This document shows, piece after piece, positions 7,774-19,532 of a stretch of 52,720 bases of DNA; position 1 is the stretch's first letter; the number at the start of each line of letters is the position of its first letter. The stretch lies in NCBI GenBank assembly GCA_013314755.1, contig JABUFA010000025.1, positions 1-52,720 of the forward strand. The letters run 5' to 3'. The notes beneath the pieces were generated by a model that saw only the letters and a list, made by a program, of their open reading frames with translations, was not told the DNA's origin and did no database searches. The stretch is from Chthonomonadia bacterium (GTDB lineage: Bacteria > Armatimonadota > HRBIN16). The translations under genes and the position numbers were made by a program.

Positions 7774-8793
7774 ATGGGTTCAGGATATCATGTCGCTATC
7801 GCAGGGGCGACCGGTGCAGTAGGCACGGAGTTCCTGCGCGTTCTGGAAGCACACGCTTTTCCGATAGCCTCTCTGCGCCTGCTGGCAAGCGAGCGTTCCG
7901 AAGGCAAAAAGCTGCGCTTCCGCGGTGAGGAGATAACCGTTCAGCGATTGACGGAGGATTCGTTTGAGGGCGTGCAGATTGCCTTCTTCTCGGCGGGAGC
8001 GTCGCGCAGTCGGCAGTTTGCTCCGGCGGCGGTGAAAGCGGGCGCGGTAGTGATTGACAACTCCTCTGCCTTCCGTATGGACCCGCAGGTGCCGCTGGTG
8101 GTGCCTGAGATTAACCTGGAGGACGCCCGCGAGCACAGGGGCATCATCGCCAATCCGAACTGTTCCACCATCATCATGCTGATGGCGGTGGCGCCTTTGC
8201 ATCGGCTGAGCAGGGTGCGGCGCATCGTGGTCAGCACCTATCAGTCCGCCAGCGGTGCGGGCGCACAGGCGATGCAGGAGCTGATTGACCAGACGGCGGC
8301 GGTGCTGGAGGGCAAAGAGGTCACGCCGCGCGTGCTTCCTCACCAGATTGCCTTCAACCTCTTCAGCCACAACTCGGCGATTAACGAGTGGGGCTACAAC
8401 GAAGAGGAGTGGAAGATGATACACGAAAGCCGAAAAATCCTGCACGAGCCGGAGCTGGCGATAACTGCGACCTGCGTGCGCGTGCCGGTGTTGCGGGCAC
8501 ACTCCGAGAGCATCAATATTGAGTTTGCCGAGCGTCGCCCCAGCGTGGAGGAGGCGCGACAGGCTCTGCAGGCGTTTCCGGGTGTGCGGGTGGTGGACGA
8601 CCGCGAGCGCAACCACTTCCCGATGCCCATCGAGGCGAGCGAGCGCGAGGAAGTGCTGGTGGGGCGCATCCGCGAGGATGTGTCCAATCCGATGGCGCTG
8701 GACCTGTTCGTCAGCGGGGACCAGCTGCTGAAAGGCGCCGCGCTAAACGCCGTGCAAATCGCAGAGGGGATGATTCAGAGAGGCTGGCTGTGA
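7774..8793 (+). CDS. asd: Aspartate-semialdehyde dehydrogenase
   Basis: This 339-residue enzyme reduces aspartyl phosphate to aspartate semialdehyde with NADPH, the branch point to lysine/diaminopimelate, threonine and methionine. The nucleotide-binding GATGAVGTEF (11-20), catalytic Cys130 in NPNCST and catalytic His243 in RAHSES are present. Length and motifs are typical of the Gram-positive/archaeal-like bacterial type. dapA follows after 51 bases, placing the first two steps of diaminopimelate synthesis together. It also supplies the homoserine branch used by metX upstream. Confidence 0.96.
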   Translation: MGSGYHVAIAGATGAVGTEFLRVLEAHAFPIASLRLLASERSEGKKLRFRGEEITVQRLTEDSFEGVQIAFFSAGASRSRQFAPAAVKAGAVVIDNSSAFRMDPQVPLVVPEINLEDAREHRGIIANPNCSTIIMLMAVAPLHRLSRVRRIVVSTYQSASGAGAQAMQELIDQTAAVLEGKEVTPRVLPHQIAFNLFSHNSAINEWGYNEEEWKMIHESRKILHEPELAITATCVRVPVLRAHSESINIEFAERRPSVEEARQALQAFPGVRVVDDRERNHFPMPIEASEREEVLVGRIREDVSNPMALDLFVSGDQLLKGAALNAVQIAEGMIQRGWL

Positions 8794-8844
8794 AATCCCA
8801 ACCCTCCTGAGCGAGGGATGAACTGGATATGAATGGAGGTAGCG

Positions 8845-9732
8845 ATGCAGGTGAACTGGGGACCGGTGGTGACCGCGATGGTCACACCGTTCAATGAGAA
8901 TCTGGAGGTGAACTACGACGCTGCGCAGGCGCTGGCGGAACTGCTGGTGCAGACAGGTTCCACCGGGCTGGTGGTCAGCGGCACCACGGGCGAGTCGCCC
9001 ACACTCACGCACGAAGAGAAGGTGACGCTGTTCCGCGAGGTCAAAAACGCCGTTGGCAATCGGGCGGCGGTGCTGGCGGGCACGAGCACCTACGATACCG
9101 CCGAGTCGGTGAAGCTGAGCCAGGAGGCGGAGCGTGCGGGAGTGGACGGCTTACTGCTGGTCGCGCCGTACTACAATCGCCCGTCCCAGGAGGGACTGTA
9201 TCAGCATTTTAAGACCATCGCTCATGCGGTGGACCTGCCCGTGATGATTTACAACATTCCGGGGCGCACCGGGGTGAACGTGGAGCCTGCCACCCTTCTG
9301 CGGCTGGCGGAGATCAACAACATTGTGGCGGTAAAGGAAGCCAGCGGCAACCTCAACCAGATGTCCGAAATCTGCGCGGGCGCACCGGAAGGCTTTCTGG
9401 TGTATAGCGGAGATGATTCGCTGACCCTGCCACTGCTGGCGGTTGGCGGCGTGGGCGTGGTGAGCGTGGCTTCGCATCTGGTGGGGCGCGACATTCGCCG
9501 GATGTGCGAGGCGTTCTTCGCGGGACAGGTGCAGGAAGCCGCCAAACTGCACCACCGTATGCTTCCGCTATTCAAAGCGCTGTTCTGCACCACGAATCCC
9601 GTGCCGGTGAAGGCCGCGCTGAACATGCTGGGAGCGAACGTGGGCGGTGTGCGCCTGCCGCTGGTGGAGGCGAACGACAGAGAGAAGGAAATCATTCGTA
9701 AAGCGCTGAGAGATTACGGGTTACTGCAGTGA
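8845..9732 (+). CDS. dapA: 4-hydroxy-tetrahydrodipicolinate synthase
   Basis: This 295-residue TIM-barrel enzyme condenses pyruvate with aspartate semialdehyde. Schiff-base Lys164 lies in VAVKEASGN, Tyr136 in YNIPGRTG, and the TTGE pair at Thr47-Thr48. The ATG at 8845 is chosen: GGAGGT lies 6 bases upstream, and this site itself falls inside an alternative in-frame ATG at 8833. The stop overlaps the GTG start of rnj, so dapA and rnj are translationally coupled, linking cell-wall precursor synthesis with RNA turnover in one transcript. Confidence 0.96.
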   Translation: MQVNWGPVVTAMVTPFNENLEVNYDAAQALAELLVQTGSTGLVVSGTTGESPTLTHEEKVTLFREVKNAVGNRAAVLAGTSTYDTAESVKLSQEAERAGVDGLLLVAPYYNRPSQEGLYQHFKTIAHAVDLPVMIYNIPGRTGVNVEPATLLRLAEINNIVAVKEASGNLNQMSEICAGAPEGFLVYSGDDSLTLPLLAVGGVGVVSVASHLVGRDIRRMCEAFFAGQVQEAAKLHHRMLPLFKALFCTTNPVPVKAALNMLGANVGGVRLPLVEANDREKEIIRKALRDYGLLQ

Positions 9733-11411
9733 ACGAGGAGACATTTCCTGTAGAAGAGAGCATTGCGCTGATTCCGCTGGGCGGCACCGGCGAAATCGGC
9801 AAGAACCTCACCGTGGTGCAGTTCGGTGGGGAGATACTGGTGGTGGATTGCGGGCTGGCGTTTCCGTTCGACGACGTGTACGGCGTGGATATCGTCATTC
9901 CCGACATCACCTACCTGCGCCAGAACGCCGACCGCGTACGCGGAATTGTGCTCACGCACGGACACGAGGACCATGTGGGCGCACTGCCTTACGTGCTATC
10001 CGAAATCAACGTGCCGGTGTGGGGCACGCGCCTGACAATGGGGCTGGTGCGCGCCAAACTGAGCGAACGTCTGCCCCTGTCACAGCTGGACCTGCGCGAG
10101 TATGCGCCGGGCGACCGCATTCCGATAGGTCCCTTCTATGTGGAGCCGGTACGCGTCACGCACAGCATCCCCGAAACCGTTGCGCTGAACATTGAAACGC
10201 CCATCGGGCGCGTGGTGTTCGTGAGCGACTTCAAGATAGACCATACACCGATAGACGAGTGGCGGTTCGATGCGGCGCGGTTCGGGCAGCTGGGCGAGGA
10301 GGGCGTGCTTGCGCTGGTGTCGGACAGCACGAACGCTGAGAAGCCCGGCGTCACGCCTTCCGAGCGAGTGGTAGGCGCGGCGTATGACCGCATCTTCAGC
10401 GAGGCGCCCGGGCGCATCATCGTCACCATGTTCGCCTCCAATATCCACCGGATGCAGCAGGTGCTGGATACCGCCGCCCGCTACGGCAAGAAGGTGGCGG
10501 TGCTGGGGCGCAGTATGCAGCAGAACCTGGAGATTGCCATCCAGCTGGGCTACGTGTGGCTTCCGCCCGATACGTTAATTCGCACCGACCAGATAGGGCA
10601 GTACGAAGGGCGCGAACTGGTGATACTGGCGACGGGGGCGCAGGGCGAGCCTCTGTCTGCACTGACCCGCATCTCACGCGACGAGTACAAGGCGGTGCAG
10701 ATAGAGCCCGGGGATACCGTTATCCTCTCCGCTACGCCCATCCCGGGCAACGAGAGCCTGGTATGGCGTACCGTTAACCGACTGATACGCAAGGGAGCAC
10801 ACGTTATCTACCCGCCGATGCAACCCGTGCACGTATCCGGGCACGCCTGTCAGGAAGAGCTGAAGATGATGCTGGCGCTGGTGCGCCCGAAGTATGTTAT
10901 CCCCATGCACGGTGAGCCGCGAATGGCGGTACAATATGCACGGATGGCACGGGAGATGAACATCCCCGCCGAGAATATCTTCCTGATGGACCTGGGAGAT
11001 ACCCTTTATCTGCACCCGAATGGCGCGAAGTTCGGTGAGAAGGTTCCGGTGGGCAGGGTGCTGGTGGATAGTGGGGGCAACAGCGGCATCAGCGACGTGG
11101 TTCTGCGCGACCGCAGGCACCTGGCGCAGGATGGGCTGGTGCTTGTGGTGGTCAGCATTGACAAAGAGACAGGCGAGATACTGGCGGGTCCTGATGTGAC
11201 CATTCGCGGGCTGGCGGTCAGCGAGGAGGAGGAACCGCAGTTTGCCGAGTATCTGCGCCAGCAGGTGCTTGCGGAGCTGGAGGAGCTGGATATATCCGAA
11301 GTGACCGACTGGGACGCGGTGCGTGCAGATGTGCGCAGTGCAGTCACCCGGGCGGTGAAACAGCGTTTGAAACGCCGTCCGGTGGTTATTCCTGTAGTAA
11401 TGGAGATTTAG
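9729..11411 (+). CDS. rnj: Ribonuclease J
   Basis: A 560-residue RNase J, a metallo-beta-lactamase/beta-CASP enzyme with 5'-3' exo- and endonuclease activity in mRNA decay and rRNA maturation. The zinc motif THGHEDH (76-82; His77, His79, Asp81, His82) and the opening PLGGTGEIGKN (16-26) are diagnostic. SDSTNAEKPGVTPSE in the middle and PMHGEPRM, with its conserved histidine, are beta-CASP motifs. The start is GTG at 9729 inside the dapA stop (GTGA), so translation is likely coupled. The dapA-rnj order is also known in other bacteria. Confidence 0.95.
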   Translation: MNEETFPVEESIALIPLGGTGEIGKNLTVVQFGGEILVVDCGLAFPFDDVYGVDIVIPDITYLRQNADRVRGIVLTHGHEDHVGALPYVLSEINVPVWGTRLTMGLVRAKLSERLPLSQLDLREYAPGDRIPIGPFYVEPVRVTHSIPETVALNIETPIGRVVFVSDFKIDHTPIDEWRFDAARFGQLGEEGVLALVSDSTNAEKPGVTPSERVVGAAYDRIFSEAPGRIIVTMFASNIHRMQQVLDTAARYGKKVAVLGRSMQQNLEIAIQLGYVWLPPDTLIRTDQIGQYEGRELVILATGAQGEPLSALTRISRDEYKAVQIEPGDTVILSATPIPGNESLVWRTVNRLIRKGAHVIYPPMQPVHVSGHACQEELKMMLALVRPKYVIPMHGEPRMAVQYARMAREMNIPAENIFLMDLGDTLYLHPNGAKFGEKVPVGRVLVDSGGNSGISDVVLRDRRHLAQDGLVLVVVSIDKETGEILAGPDVTIRGLAVSEEEEPQFAEYLRQQVLAELEELDISEVTDWDAVRADVRSAVTRAVKQRLKRRPVVIPVVMEI

Positions 11412-11453
11412 CAGCGCGCCTCCAGTCAGCCGGGAAGGGAGGGCTACGAGGAA

Positions 11454-12053
11454 ATGGATAGCGCCAGGAGGCGTGTTTGGTTCATCGCACTGCTGGGGCT
11501 TGTGGTTGTCGGTGGAGCGTGGTGGCTTCGGGATGCAGGTTTTCTCCGCAGTGCGAAGGCGCGTGCCGACAGCGAGTTCGCCCTGAGCGAGCGGGCACAC
11601 CATGAGGGGGATTTCGAAGGCGCGATGCGGCACATGCGGAACGCGGTGAAGTACGACCCCCATTTTGTGGAGGCGCGCGAGGGGCTGGCGGCGATGTATG
11701 AACAGCATAGAGGACTGGACGCCGCCATCGCAGAGTATAAGCGGGGTATTGAGGAAGACCCGCAGAATGAGGCGCGTTACTGCTATCGGATTGCCGAGGT
11801 TTACTTTGTGAACCGGCAGTGGGAATCCGCGCTGGACTGGCTGAAGCGGTCGGAAAAGCTTCAGCCGGATGATTTTCATATCCAGCGAATGATAGGCTTC
11901 TGCCTGGAACGACTGGACAGGTGGGAAGAGGCGGAACAGCACTGGAAACAGATGCTGACGAAAAATGCGAACAGTCCTGACGTTCAACGCAGTCTGGAAC
12001 GGGTTCGTCGTCACCTGAATCAGGCGAAACAACACAGCGGTAAGGGAGGATAG
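11454..12053 (+). CDS. Membrane-anchored TPR protein
   Basis: A 199-residue protein with an N-terminal membrane segment (residues 7-21, WFIALLGLVVVGGAW) followed by tetratricopeptide repeats. SEFALSERAHHEGDFEGAM, FVEAREGLAAMYEQH and the following 34-residue units (ARYCYRIAEVYFVNRQWESA, FHIQRMIGFCLERLDRWEEA) have the TPR spacing. The repeats should face the periplasm or outer surface and mediate protein contacts. No more precise family is recognised. It lies 42 bases after rnj and 3 bases before hsp20, in the same operon as lon, so a protein-quality role is possible but unproven. Confidence 0.78.
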   Translation: MDSARRRVWFIALLGLVVVGGAWWLRDAGFLRSAKARADSEFALSERAHHEGDFEGAMRHMRNAVKYDPHFVEAREGLAAMYEQHRGLDAAIAEYKRGIEEDPQNEARYCYRIAEVYFVNRQWESALDWLKRSEKLQPDDFHIQRMIGFCLERLDRWEEAEQHWKQMLTKNANSPDVQRSLERVRRHLNQAKQHSGKGG

Positions 12054-12056
12054 GCG

Positions 12057-12536
12057 GTGTTTCGGAACTATCGCGATATCTTGCGACAGATGGAGATGGA
12101 AATGCAAAGGCTATCGGATGAGGCACTGCTCAGCGTGTTCGGTCCGCTGGGCTCGACAGAGCGGTTCTGGCAGCCCCCTGTCGACGTGTGCGAGACCGAA
12201 CAGGCGCTGGTGGTGAAAGCGGAAATCGCGGGCGTGCAGCCCGAAAAAATCAACGTCTCCCTATCGGCGGACGACAGGATACTGGTGATTTCAGGGGTTC
12301 GCGCCGAGGACGAGGAGGAACGACGTGCCCGCGTCCGCTGTTACCAGCTGGAAATCTACTACGGTCCGTTTGAACGTCACGTTGCACTGCCGCCGGACAT
12401 CGCTATCGACCGCGACAACATCTCTGCGACCTATCGCAACGGGGTGTTAACGGTGCGCATTCCCAAACGGGTGCAGGAAGAGGCTCCCGTCACGCGGCGC
12501 ATCCCTATTGTGGAGGATGAGGCTGAGAGCAAATAG
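12057..12536 (+). CDS. Small heat shock protein, Hsp20 family
   Basis: A 159-residue alpha-crystallin-type chaperone that holds unfolding proteins in oligomers. The core domain covers about residues 40-145, from PPVDVCETEQALVVKAEIAG to SATYRNGVLTVRIPK, which contains the A-x-x-x-N-G-V-L signature. The N-terminus (MFRNYRDILRQMEMEMQRL) is the usual variable arm. The start is GTG at 12057, with GGGAGGA upstream that overlaps the TPR gene stop. It sits between a TPR protein and lon, a natural pairing of holding chaperone and protease. Confidence 0.93.
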   Translation: MFRNYRDILRQMEMEMQRLSDEALLSVFGPLGSTERFWQPPVDVCETEQALVVKAEIAGVQPEKINVSLSADDRILVISGVRAEDEEERRARVRCYQLEIYYGPFERHVALPPDIAIDRDNISATYRNGVLTVRIPKRVQEEAPVTRRIPIVEDEAESK

Positions 12537-12557
12537 CGAGAGCGAGGAGGTACCTCG

Positions 12558-15125
<2,568 letters not shown>

Positions 15126-15129
15126 GAAG

Positions 15130-15210
15130 CCCTCACCCCCAGCCCCTCTCCCACAGGGCGAGGGGAGTCTCCCCTTCTCCTCGTGGGAGAAGGGGACGGG
15201 GGATGAGGGC
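15130..15210. repeat. Long imperfect hairpin repeat after lon
   Basis: An 81-base sequence folds on itself. GCCCTCACCCCC pairs with GGGGGATGAGGGC, GCCCCTCTCCCAC with GTGGGAGAAGGGG, and the inner GAGGGGA with TCCCCTTC. It resembles the CCCTCACCC-type dispersed palindromes seen in many GC-rich genomes. It lies directly after the lon stop and may also terminate transcription. Confidence 0.65.
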
Positions 15211-15250
15211 TAGAAATGCTGGGCGTTAGTACTGCGTAGAATGAATAACG

Positions 15251-15658
15251 ATGTCTGTTCACCGAATCGAGACTACCTGTTATCACGGCATGGACGCGGA
15301 AAATCGCCCTGTCTGGCGGTTGCCGGATTATATCCTGCAGTTATGCAGAGACTTTCGCCACCAGCCTACGCCTGCTGAGCAGTTCCTCTGGGAATGTTTG
15401 CGGGCGCGTCGTTTGAACGGTCTGAAGTTCCGACGCCAGCACGCTATTGGACGCTATATTGTGGATTTTTATTGCCACGAACGTCGTTTGATTGTGGAAC
15501 TGGAGGGCGATGTGCATTCCACCTCCGAACAACAGGTATACGATGCTATGCGGTTTGCTGACCTGGAAGCGCAGGGATACCGGGTGTTGCGGTTTCGCAA
15601 CGAGGATCTGCTAAGAAACCCGGAGGCGGTACTGGCGTGTATAGCAGAGGCTTGGTAA
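15251..15658 (+). CDS. DUF559 domain protein, endonuclease-like
   Basis: A 135-residue protein of the DUF559 family, whose fold is related to very-short-patch-repair and restriction-type endonucleases. The family pattern is clear: PTPAEQFLWECLRARRLNG (residues 38-56), KFRRQHAIGRYIVDFYC, the acidic RLIVELEGDVH (82-92) and YRVLRFRNEDLL. Asp71 and Glu85 would be metal ligands. The start is uncertain: the ATG at 15251 and the ATG at 15290 both lack a good ribosome site. It stands alone between the lon hairpin and a convergent gene. Such proteins are often scattered and mobile, and its cellular role is unknown. Confidence 0.8.
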   Translation: MSVHRIETTCYHGMDAENRPVWRLPDYILQLCRDFRHQPTPAEQFLWECLRARRLNGLKFRRQHAIGRYIVDFYCHERRLIVELEGDVHSTSEQQVYDAMRFADLEAQGYRVLRFRNEDLLRNPEAVLACIAEAW

Positions 15659-15668
15659 ACGACCCCCC

Positions 15669-16196
15669 TCACCGCTTGTCGAGAATCTTCTCCGCCTCCT
15701 CCCTCTGTCGTGCGGATAGCACAGAAACCGCTCTTTCCCAGGCGATGGTGCGTGCCTGCGCGTAGGCTTGCGATAGCTCCGAATACCTCTGCAGGCTCTG
15801 GCGCAGGGCGGTGTAGGGAACCGCTTCTCCCTTTCGGGAGCCCATCTGGCTTTCCACGCGCTGTTGCTCCTCGCGCAACTGCTGAAGCCACTCTGCCTGT
15901 TCCTGCTCCCAGTCGGCTGAGATGCGCTCAATCTGGGTGCGCTGTGGCGGGGTTAACTGCAGGACATCCGCAAACTGCAGAAGGAGGCGTGGCTCCTTTG
16001 CCGTCGGTGGGGTGGGCAGGGGAGAGGGGGAGGGTTCGATTCGGCGCAGTTTGCCGGTGCTGTCGGCTTCGTACACCACGCGCAGGTCGGTAGCGGGCTG
16101 GGGCGGTCTCAGTGCGCCGCTCCACCACAGCAGACCAGCTGCTATCAGCGCAATCAGTGTGCCGTATCCAAAGCGAGGTTTGAATCGTGTCCACAT
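15669..16196 (-). CDS. LTxxQ-type periplasmic protein, CpxP/Spy/CnrX-like
   Basis: A 175-residue protein with one N-terminal membrane segment (residues 12-26, GTLIALIAAGLLWWS), a proline-rich linker (PSPSPLPTPPT) and an all-helical outer part. The segment LQLTPPQRTQIERISADWEQ matches the LTxxQ motif of the Spy/CpxP and metal-sensor family, and a second copy-like LSARQREEAEKIL lies near the end. Such proteins bind metals or misfolded envelope proteins. It is the last gene of the RND efflux operon, 3 bases after the pump stop, which supports a metal or envelope-stress role. The exact family is an inference. Confidence 0.7.
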   Translation of the reverse strand: MWTRFKPRFGYGTLIALIAAGLLWWSGALRPPQPATDLRVVYEADSTGKLRRIEPSPSPLPTPPTAKEPRLLLQFADVLQLTPPQRTQIERISADWEQEQAEWLQQLREEQQRVESQMGSRKGEAVPYTALRQSLQRYSELSQAYAQARTIAWERAVSVLSARQREEAEKILDKR

Positions 16197-16199
16197 TTT

Positions 16200-19100
16200 T
16201 CACTCCACCGGGGGCAGGGTAGCCGGGTCGCGGCGCAACACCTTGACCTGCCACCAGCGCACCACATCGTCTACCAGCGTGTGCATGATGGGTATATCCA
16301 GCAGGCTCAGCACCGTGCCCACTATCAACCCTCCGATAACCACTGTGCCCAGCGGCTGATAGGCGTCCATACCGGTGCGCGGGAAGAAGGCGACAGGCGT
16401 CATGGCAACGATGGTGGTGATAGAGGTCATCAGGATGGGGCGCAGTCGCTGGGGACATGCCTCTATCACCGCCTGATTGCGCGGCACGCCCTGTTCGCGG
16501 TAGCGCATGATGAGGTCAATCAGCAGAATGGCGGTGGTGATGTCCATACCGGTCAACACGATGACCGCCATGATGGAGACCGTGCTGAACGCCTGCCCAG
16601 CCAGCCACAGCGCGATGAACACACCTGATAGCTCCAGAGGCAGGGAGAAAATCATCTGTGCGGGCTGAATGAACCCGCGGAACTGCGCCACCAGCACCAG
16701 AAAGATGAAGATGACCGCGAACTGCAATCCCTGCAGGAGCCTTCGGAAGCTGTCCATCATCTGTGTCATGTCGCCGCGCACTTCGATGCCGTAGCCGGGC
16801 GGCCAGTTCAACTGCATCTGCGCCCGCATCATCACGTCCATCGCCACGTCCATAGAGGGACGGTTAGGCTGGTGCGGCTCATCGGGCGATTTCCATGGCG
16901 GTCGGTAGTCTGCCTTGCGGTAGTAGCCCATGACGCTGACCACGCGCCGGAAGTTGTCGTGCTCAATCAGGGTGGGGGACTCGCGGTATTCTATCCGCGC
17001 CACCGACTTGAGGGGAACCTGTTTGCCGTCCGGCGTGGTCAGCGTTAACAGCCCGATGTCTTCGGGGCTGAGGCGGTCGGTCTGCTCGTAACGCACCAGG
17101 ATGGTGGACTGTCGTCGGTTCTCCATGCGGAAGAACTCGTTGGTGTAACCGCCCTTGAGCGCATAGTAAGCCTGGTCGGCGATTTCGGCAGGGGTCAAGC
17201 CCAGTTCGCGGGCACGACGGGTATCTATCTTCAGCTCATAGGTGGGTTTGGACATTGACCACGAGGTCGCCACCTGATAGATGTCGGGGACCTGGGTGCG
17301 TGCAATCTCGGCGACCTGTTCGGCAAGCATGGAGACAATCTTGAGGTCGGGTCCATACACCAGCAGCTGGATGGGCGCGGCAGAGGATGCCATCACGTCG
17401 GAACCCATCTCCTTAATCTGCAGTCGGCGGATGCCGGGTATCGTTGCCGTTGCTTCCGCCACGATACCGTCCATGATGGTCCACACATCGCGCTTGCGGG
17501 TATCTTTATCGGTGAAGGTAAGCATCGCCATGGCGCCGTTGGTGAAGCTCATGTTGTAGCCGGTATAGTAGGCGCCAGAGGTATAGCCCGGTCCGCCCTC
17601 GGAGCCAATCTCAATAGAAGCGTGCTGGATTTCAGGGTATTTCGCCATGATGGCTTCTATCTGGCGAACGGCGCGTTCGGTGGCAGCATAAGAGGCGTCT
17701 GGTTCCATCTCCAGAACAAGGTATGCCTGTCCTACATCCGCCAGGGGCATCATCTCGGAGCCGATGAAGTAGTAGAAGCCGAAACCGATGATAATCGTGG
17801 AGAAGATACGCGCCATGTTGGCGAAGCGGTTCTTCAGCATCCAGCGAATCAGGCGGGCATAACCGTCTTCCATTCGGTCCAGTCCGCGCTGGAAGGGCGC
17901 CAGCGCTATCCGATAGAACCAGCTGTTGCGCTCGCGCACGGAGGCGGGGTCATCGTGTGGTTTGAGCAGGTGCGCCGCCATGAGCGCGGTCAGGGTCAGT
18001 GATACCAGGAACGAAGCCAGCAGTCCGAAGATGATGGGCCACACCAGCCCCACAAACATCAGCTCCACGATGCCGCCGCAAAATAGCAGAGGACTGAGCG
18101 CCAGCACCAGCATCAGGGTAGACGCCGCGACTGCCAGACGCACTTCGGTAATGCCGTCCACCGCGGCGGTTTTGGGGTCCTTGCCCATGCGCAGGTGACG
18201 CTCTACCGCGTGCACGTCAATGATGGCGTCGTCCACCAGTCGCCCGATGGATAGCAGGAGTCCGATAAGCGTGCTGGAGTTGAGGGTCATGCCCATGGGG
18301 ATAAGCGCTAAGATCGCCATTGCCATGGAGATGGGGATAGCCGTCATGGCAATCAGCGTCCCACGCCAGTTCCCCAGAAAGAGGAGCACCACGATACCGG
18401 TGAGCAAGATTGCCAGCCCCAGCTCGGTAAACATGTTGCGCATGAGGATGCCGACAAACGCGCTGTTGTCGTAGGCGACGCGGAACTTAATGCCGGGGTA
18501 ATCGCGCTCCAATCGCCTGACCTCTTCCATCACTGCCCGGATAACGCGCGGCGAGGAGGCTTCAGGACTCTGCAGGACGCTGATTTCAATCGCTTCGTCT
18601 ACTCGGACTTCGTTTCCCTCACGGTAATAATGGTGGTAGCCGCTGCGCGGCTCGTAATAGGTGTCCTCGACGCGGGCGACGTCCTTAACATAAACGATTC
18701 GTCCATTCACGCTGCCGATGGGATAGTTCGCGATGGTTTCAGCATCGCGCCCCAGCGTGTCCACACGCACAATCTCTTCGTTATCACCCGCGGTCAGCAC
18801 GCCTGCCGGTTTGGCGACGTTGTTCTTATCAATAGCATCCCGAATGTCCAGGATAGACAGCCCATATGCGGCGAGCTTCTGTCGGTCTACAATCACCTGA
18901 ATCTGTCGGCGGTATCCGCCAAACGGCTGAACGGTGAAGATATCGGGACTGACGGCTTTTAGCCTGTTGGAGATTTCGTTGTCTGCCAGTTCGCGCAGGC
19001 GTTTCATGTCCCAGCGCTGGTCGCCAGTCAGCGCCAGCGAAAGCACGGGCAGGTTCAGCGGGTCTATCTTCAGCACCCAGGACGGCTTCAGGTTGGCACC

Positions 19101-19532
19101 CGTCATGGGCAGGTCTGCCTGAATGACGTTCAGCAGCGCCTGCACCTCTACCAGTTTTTTGTCCATGTTGGTGCCGTACGGAAACTCTAACGAGACGATG
19201 CTAAATCCCTCCTGTGAGGTGGAACGGATGTAACGCACGCCCGGGATGTTGATCAAGCGCTCCTCTATCGGCTTGGAGATGTAGGTCTCCATCTCTTCCG
19301 CGCTGAGTCCGGGCATCATGGAGACGATGCCAATCATCGGGCTTTCCACGTAGGGCATGAACCGGCGCGGCATGTAGAAGCCGATTGCCACCACCGCCAG
19401 TATCACCATCGCGGTGTAAAAGGCGATGATAAGGTAAGGATGGTCCACAGACCATTGCGAGATGTTGAACCCGCCTCCAGCAACACGCCCTATAAGACGC
19501 GGACGGTTGGTTTGCTCCTCACCTTCTGGCAT
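16200..19532 (-). CDS. RND-family efflux pump, probably metal/cation (CusA-like)
   Basis: This 1110-residue inner-membrane proton-driven pump has the two-fold RND layout: a membrane segment near residue 35, a large periplasmic loop, about six segments in the middle, a second loop and six more. Recognisable stretches are FMPYVESPMIGIVSMMPG, LLSIGRLVDDAIIDVHAVE in TM4 and GMDITTAILLIDLI in the second half. TM4 reads GRLVDDAII instead of the usual GIVVDDAIV, so the subgroup is unusual. The metal assignment rests on neighbours: an adaptor with two heavy-metal-binding domains upstream (start overlapping its stop by one base) and a YHS protein. No outer-membrane channel gene is present. Confidence 0.88.
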   Translation of the reverse strand: MPEGEEQTNRPRLIGRVAGGGFNISQWSVDHPYLIIAFYTAMVILAVVAIGFYMPRRFMPYVESPMIGIVSMMPGLSAEEMETYISKPIEERLINIPGVRYIRSTSQEGFSIVSLEFPYGTNMDKKLVEVQALLNVIQADLPMTGANLKPSWVLKIDPLNLPVLSLALTGDQRWDMKRLRELADNEISNRLKAVSPDIFTVQPFGGYRRQIQVIVDRQKLAAYGLSILDIRDAIDKNNVAKPAGVLTAGDNEEIVRVDTLGRDAETIANYPIGSVNGRIVYVKDVARVEDTYYEPRSGYHHYYREGNEVRVDEAIEISVLQSPEASSPRVIRAVMEEVRRLERDYPGIKFRVAYDNSAFVGILMRNMFTELGLAILLTGIVVLLFLGNWRGTLIAMTAIPISMAMAILALIPMGMTLNSSTLIGLLLSIGRLVDDAIIDVHAVERHLRMGKDPKTAAVDGITEVRLAVAASTLMLVLALSPLLFCGGIVELMFVGLVWPIIFGLLASFLVSLTLTALMAAHLLKPHDDPASVRERNSWFYRIALAPFQRGLDRMEDGYARLIRWMLKNRFANMARIFSTIIIGFGFYYFIGSEMMPLADVGQAYLVLEMEPDASYAATERAVRQIEAIMAKYPEIQHASIEIGSEGGPGYTSGAYYTGYNMSFTNGAMAMLTFTDKDTRKRDVWTIMDGIVAEATATIPGIRRLQIKEMGSDVMASSAAPIQLLVYGPDLKIVSMLAEQVAEIARTQVPDIYQVATSWSMSKPTYELKIDTRRARELGLTPAEIADQAYYALKGGYTNEFFRMENRRQSTILVRYEQTDRLSPEDIGLLTLTTPDGKQVPLKSVARIEYRESPTLIEHDNFRRVVSVMGYYRKADYRPPWKSPDEPHQPNRPSMDVAMDVMMRAQMQLNWPPGYGIEVRGDMTQMMDSFRRLLQGLQFAVIFIFLVLVAQFRGFIQPAQMIFSLPLELSGVFIALWLAGQAFSTVSIMAVIVLTGMDITTAILLIDLIMRYREQGVPRNQAVIEACPQRLRPILMTSITTIVAMTPVAFFPRTGMDAYQPLGTVVIGGLIVGTVLSLLDIPIMHTLVDDVVRWWQVKVLRRDPATLPPVE

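Noticed and set aside
10674-12107. 477-codon minus-strand frame opposite rnj and the TPR gene
   Set aside because: It is antisense to recognised genes with shadow-like composition (His, Leu, Arg, Gln) and no domain.
15251-15658. DUF559 gene as part of a restriction or defence island
   Set aside because: No methyltransferase, helicase or other defence gene is near it; it is flanked by lon and the efflux operon.
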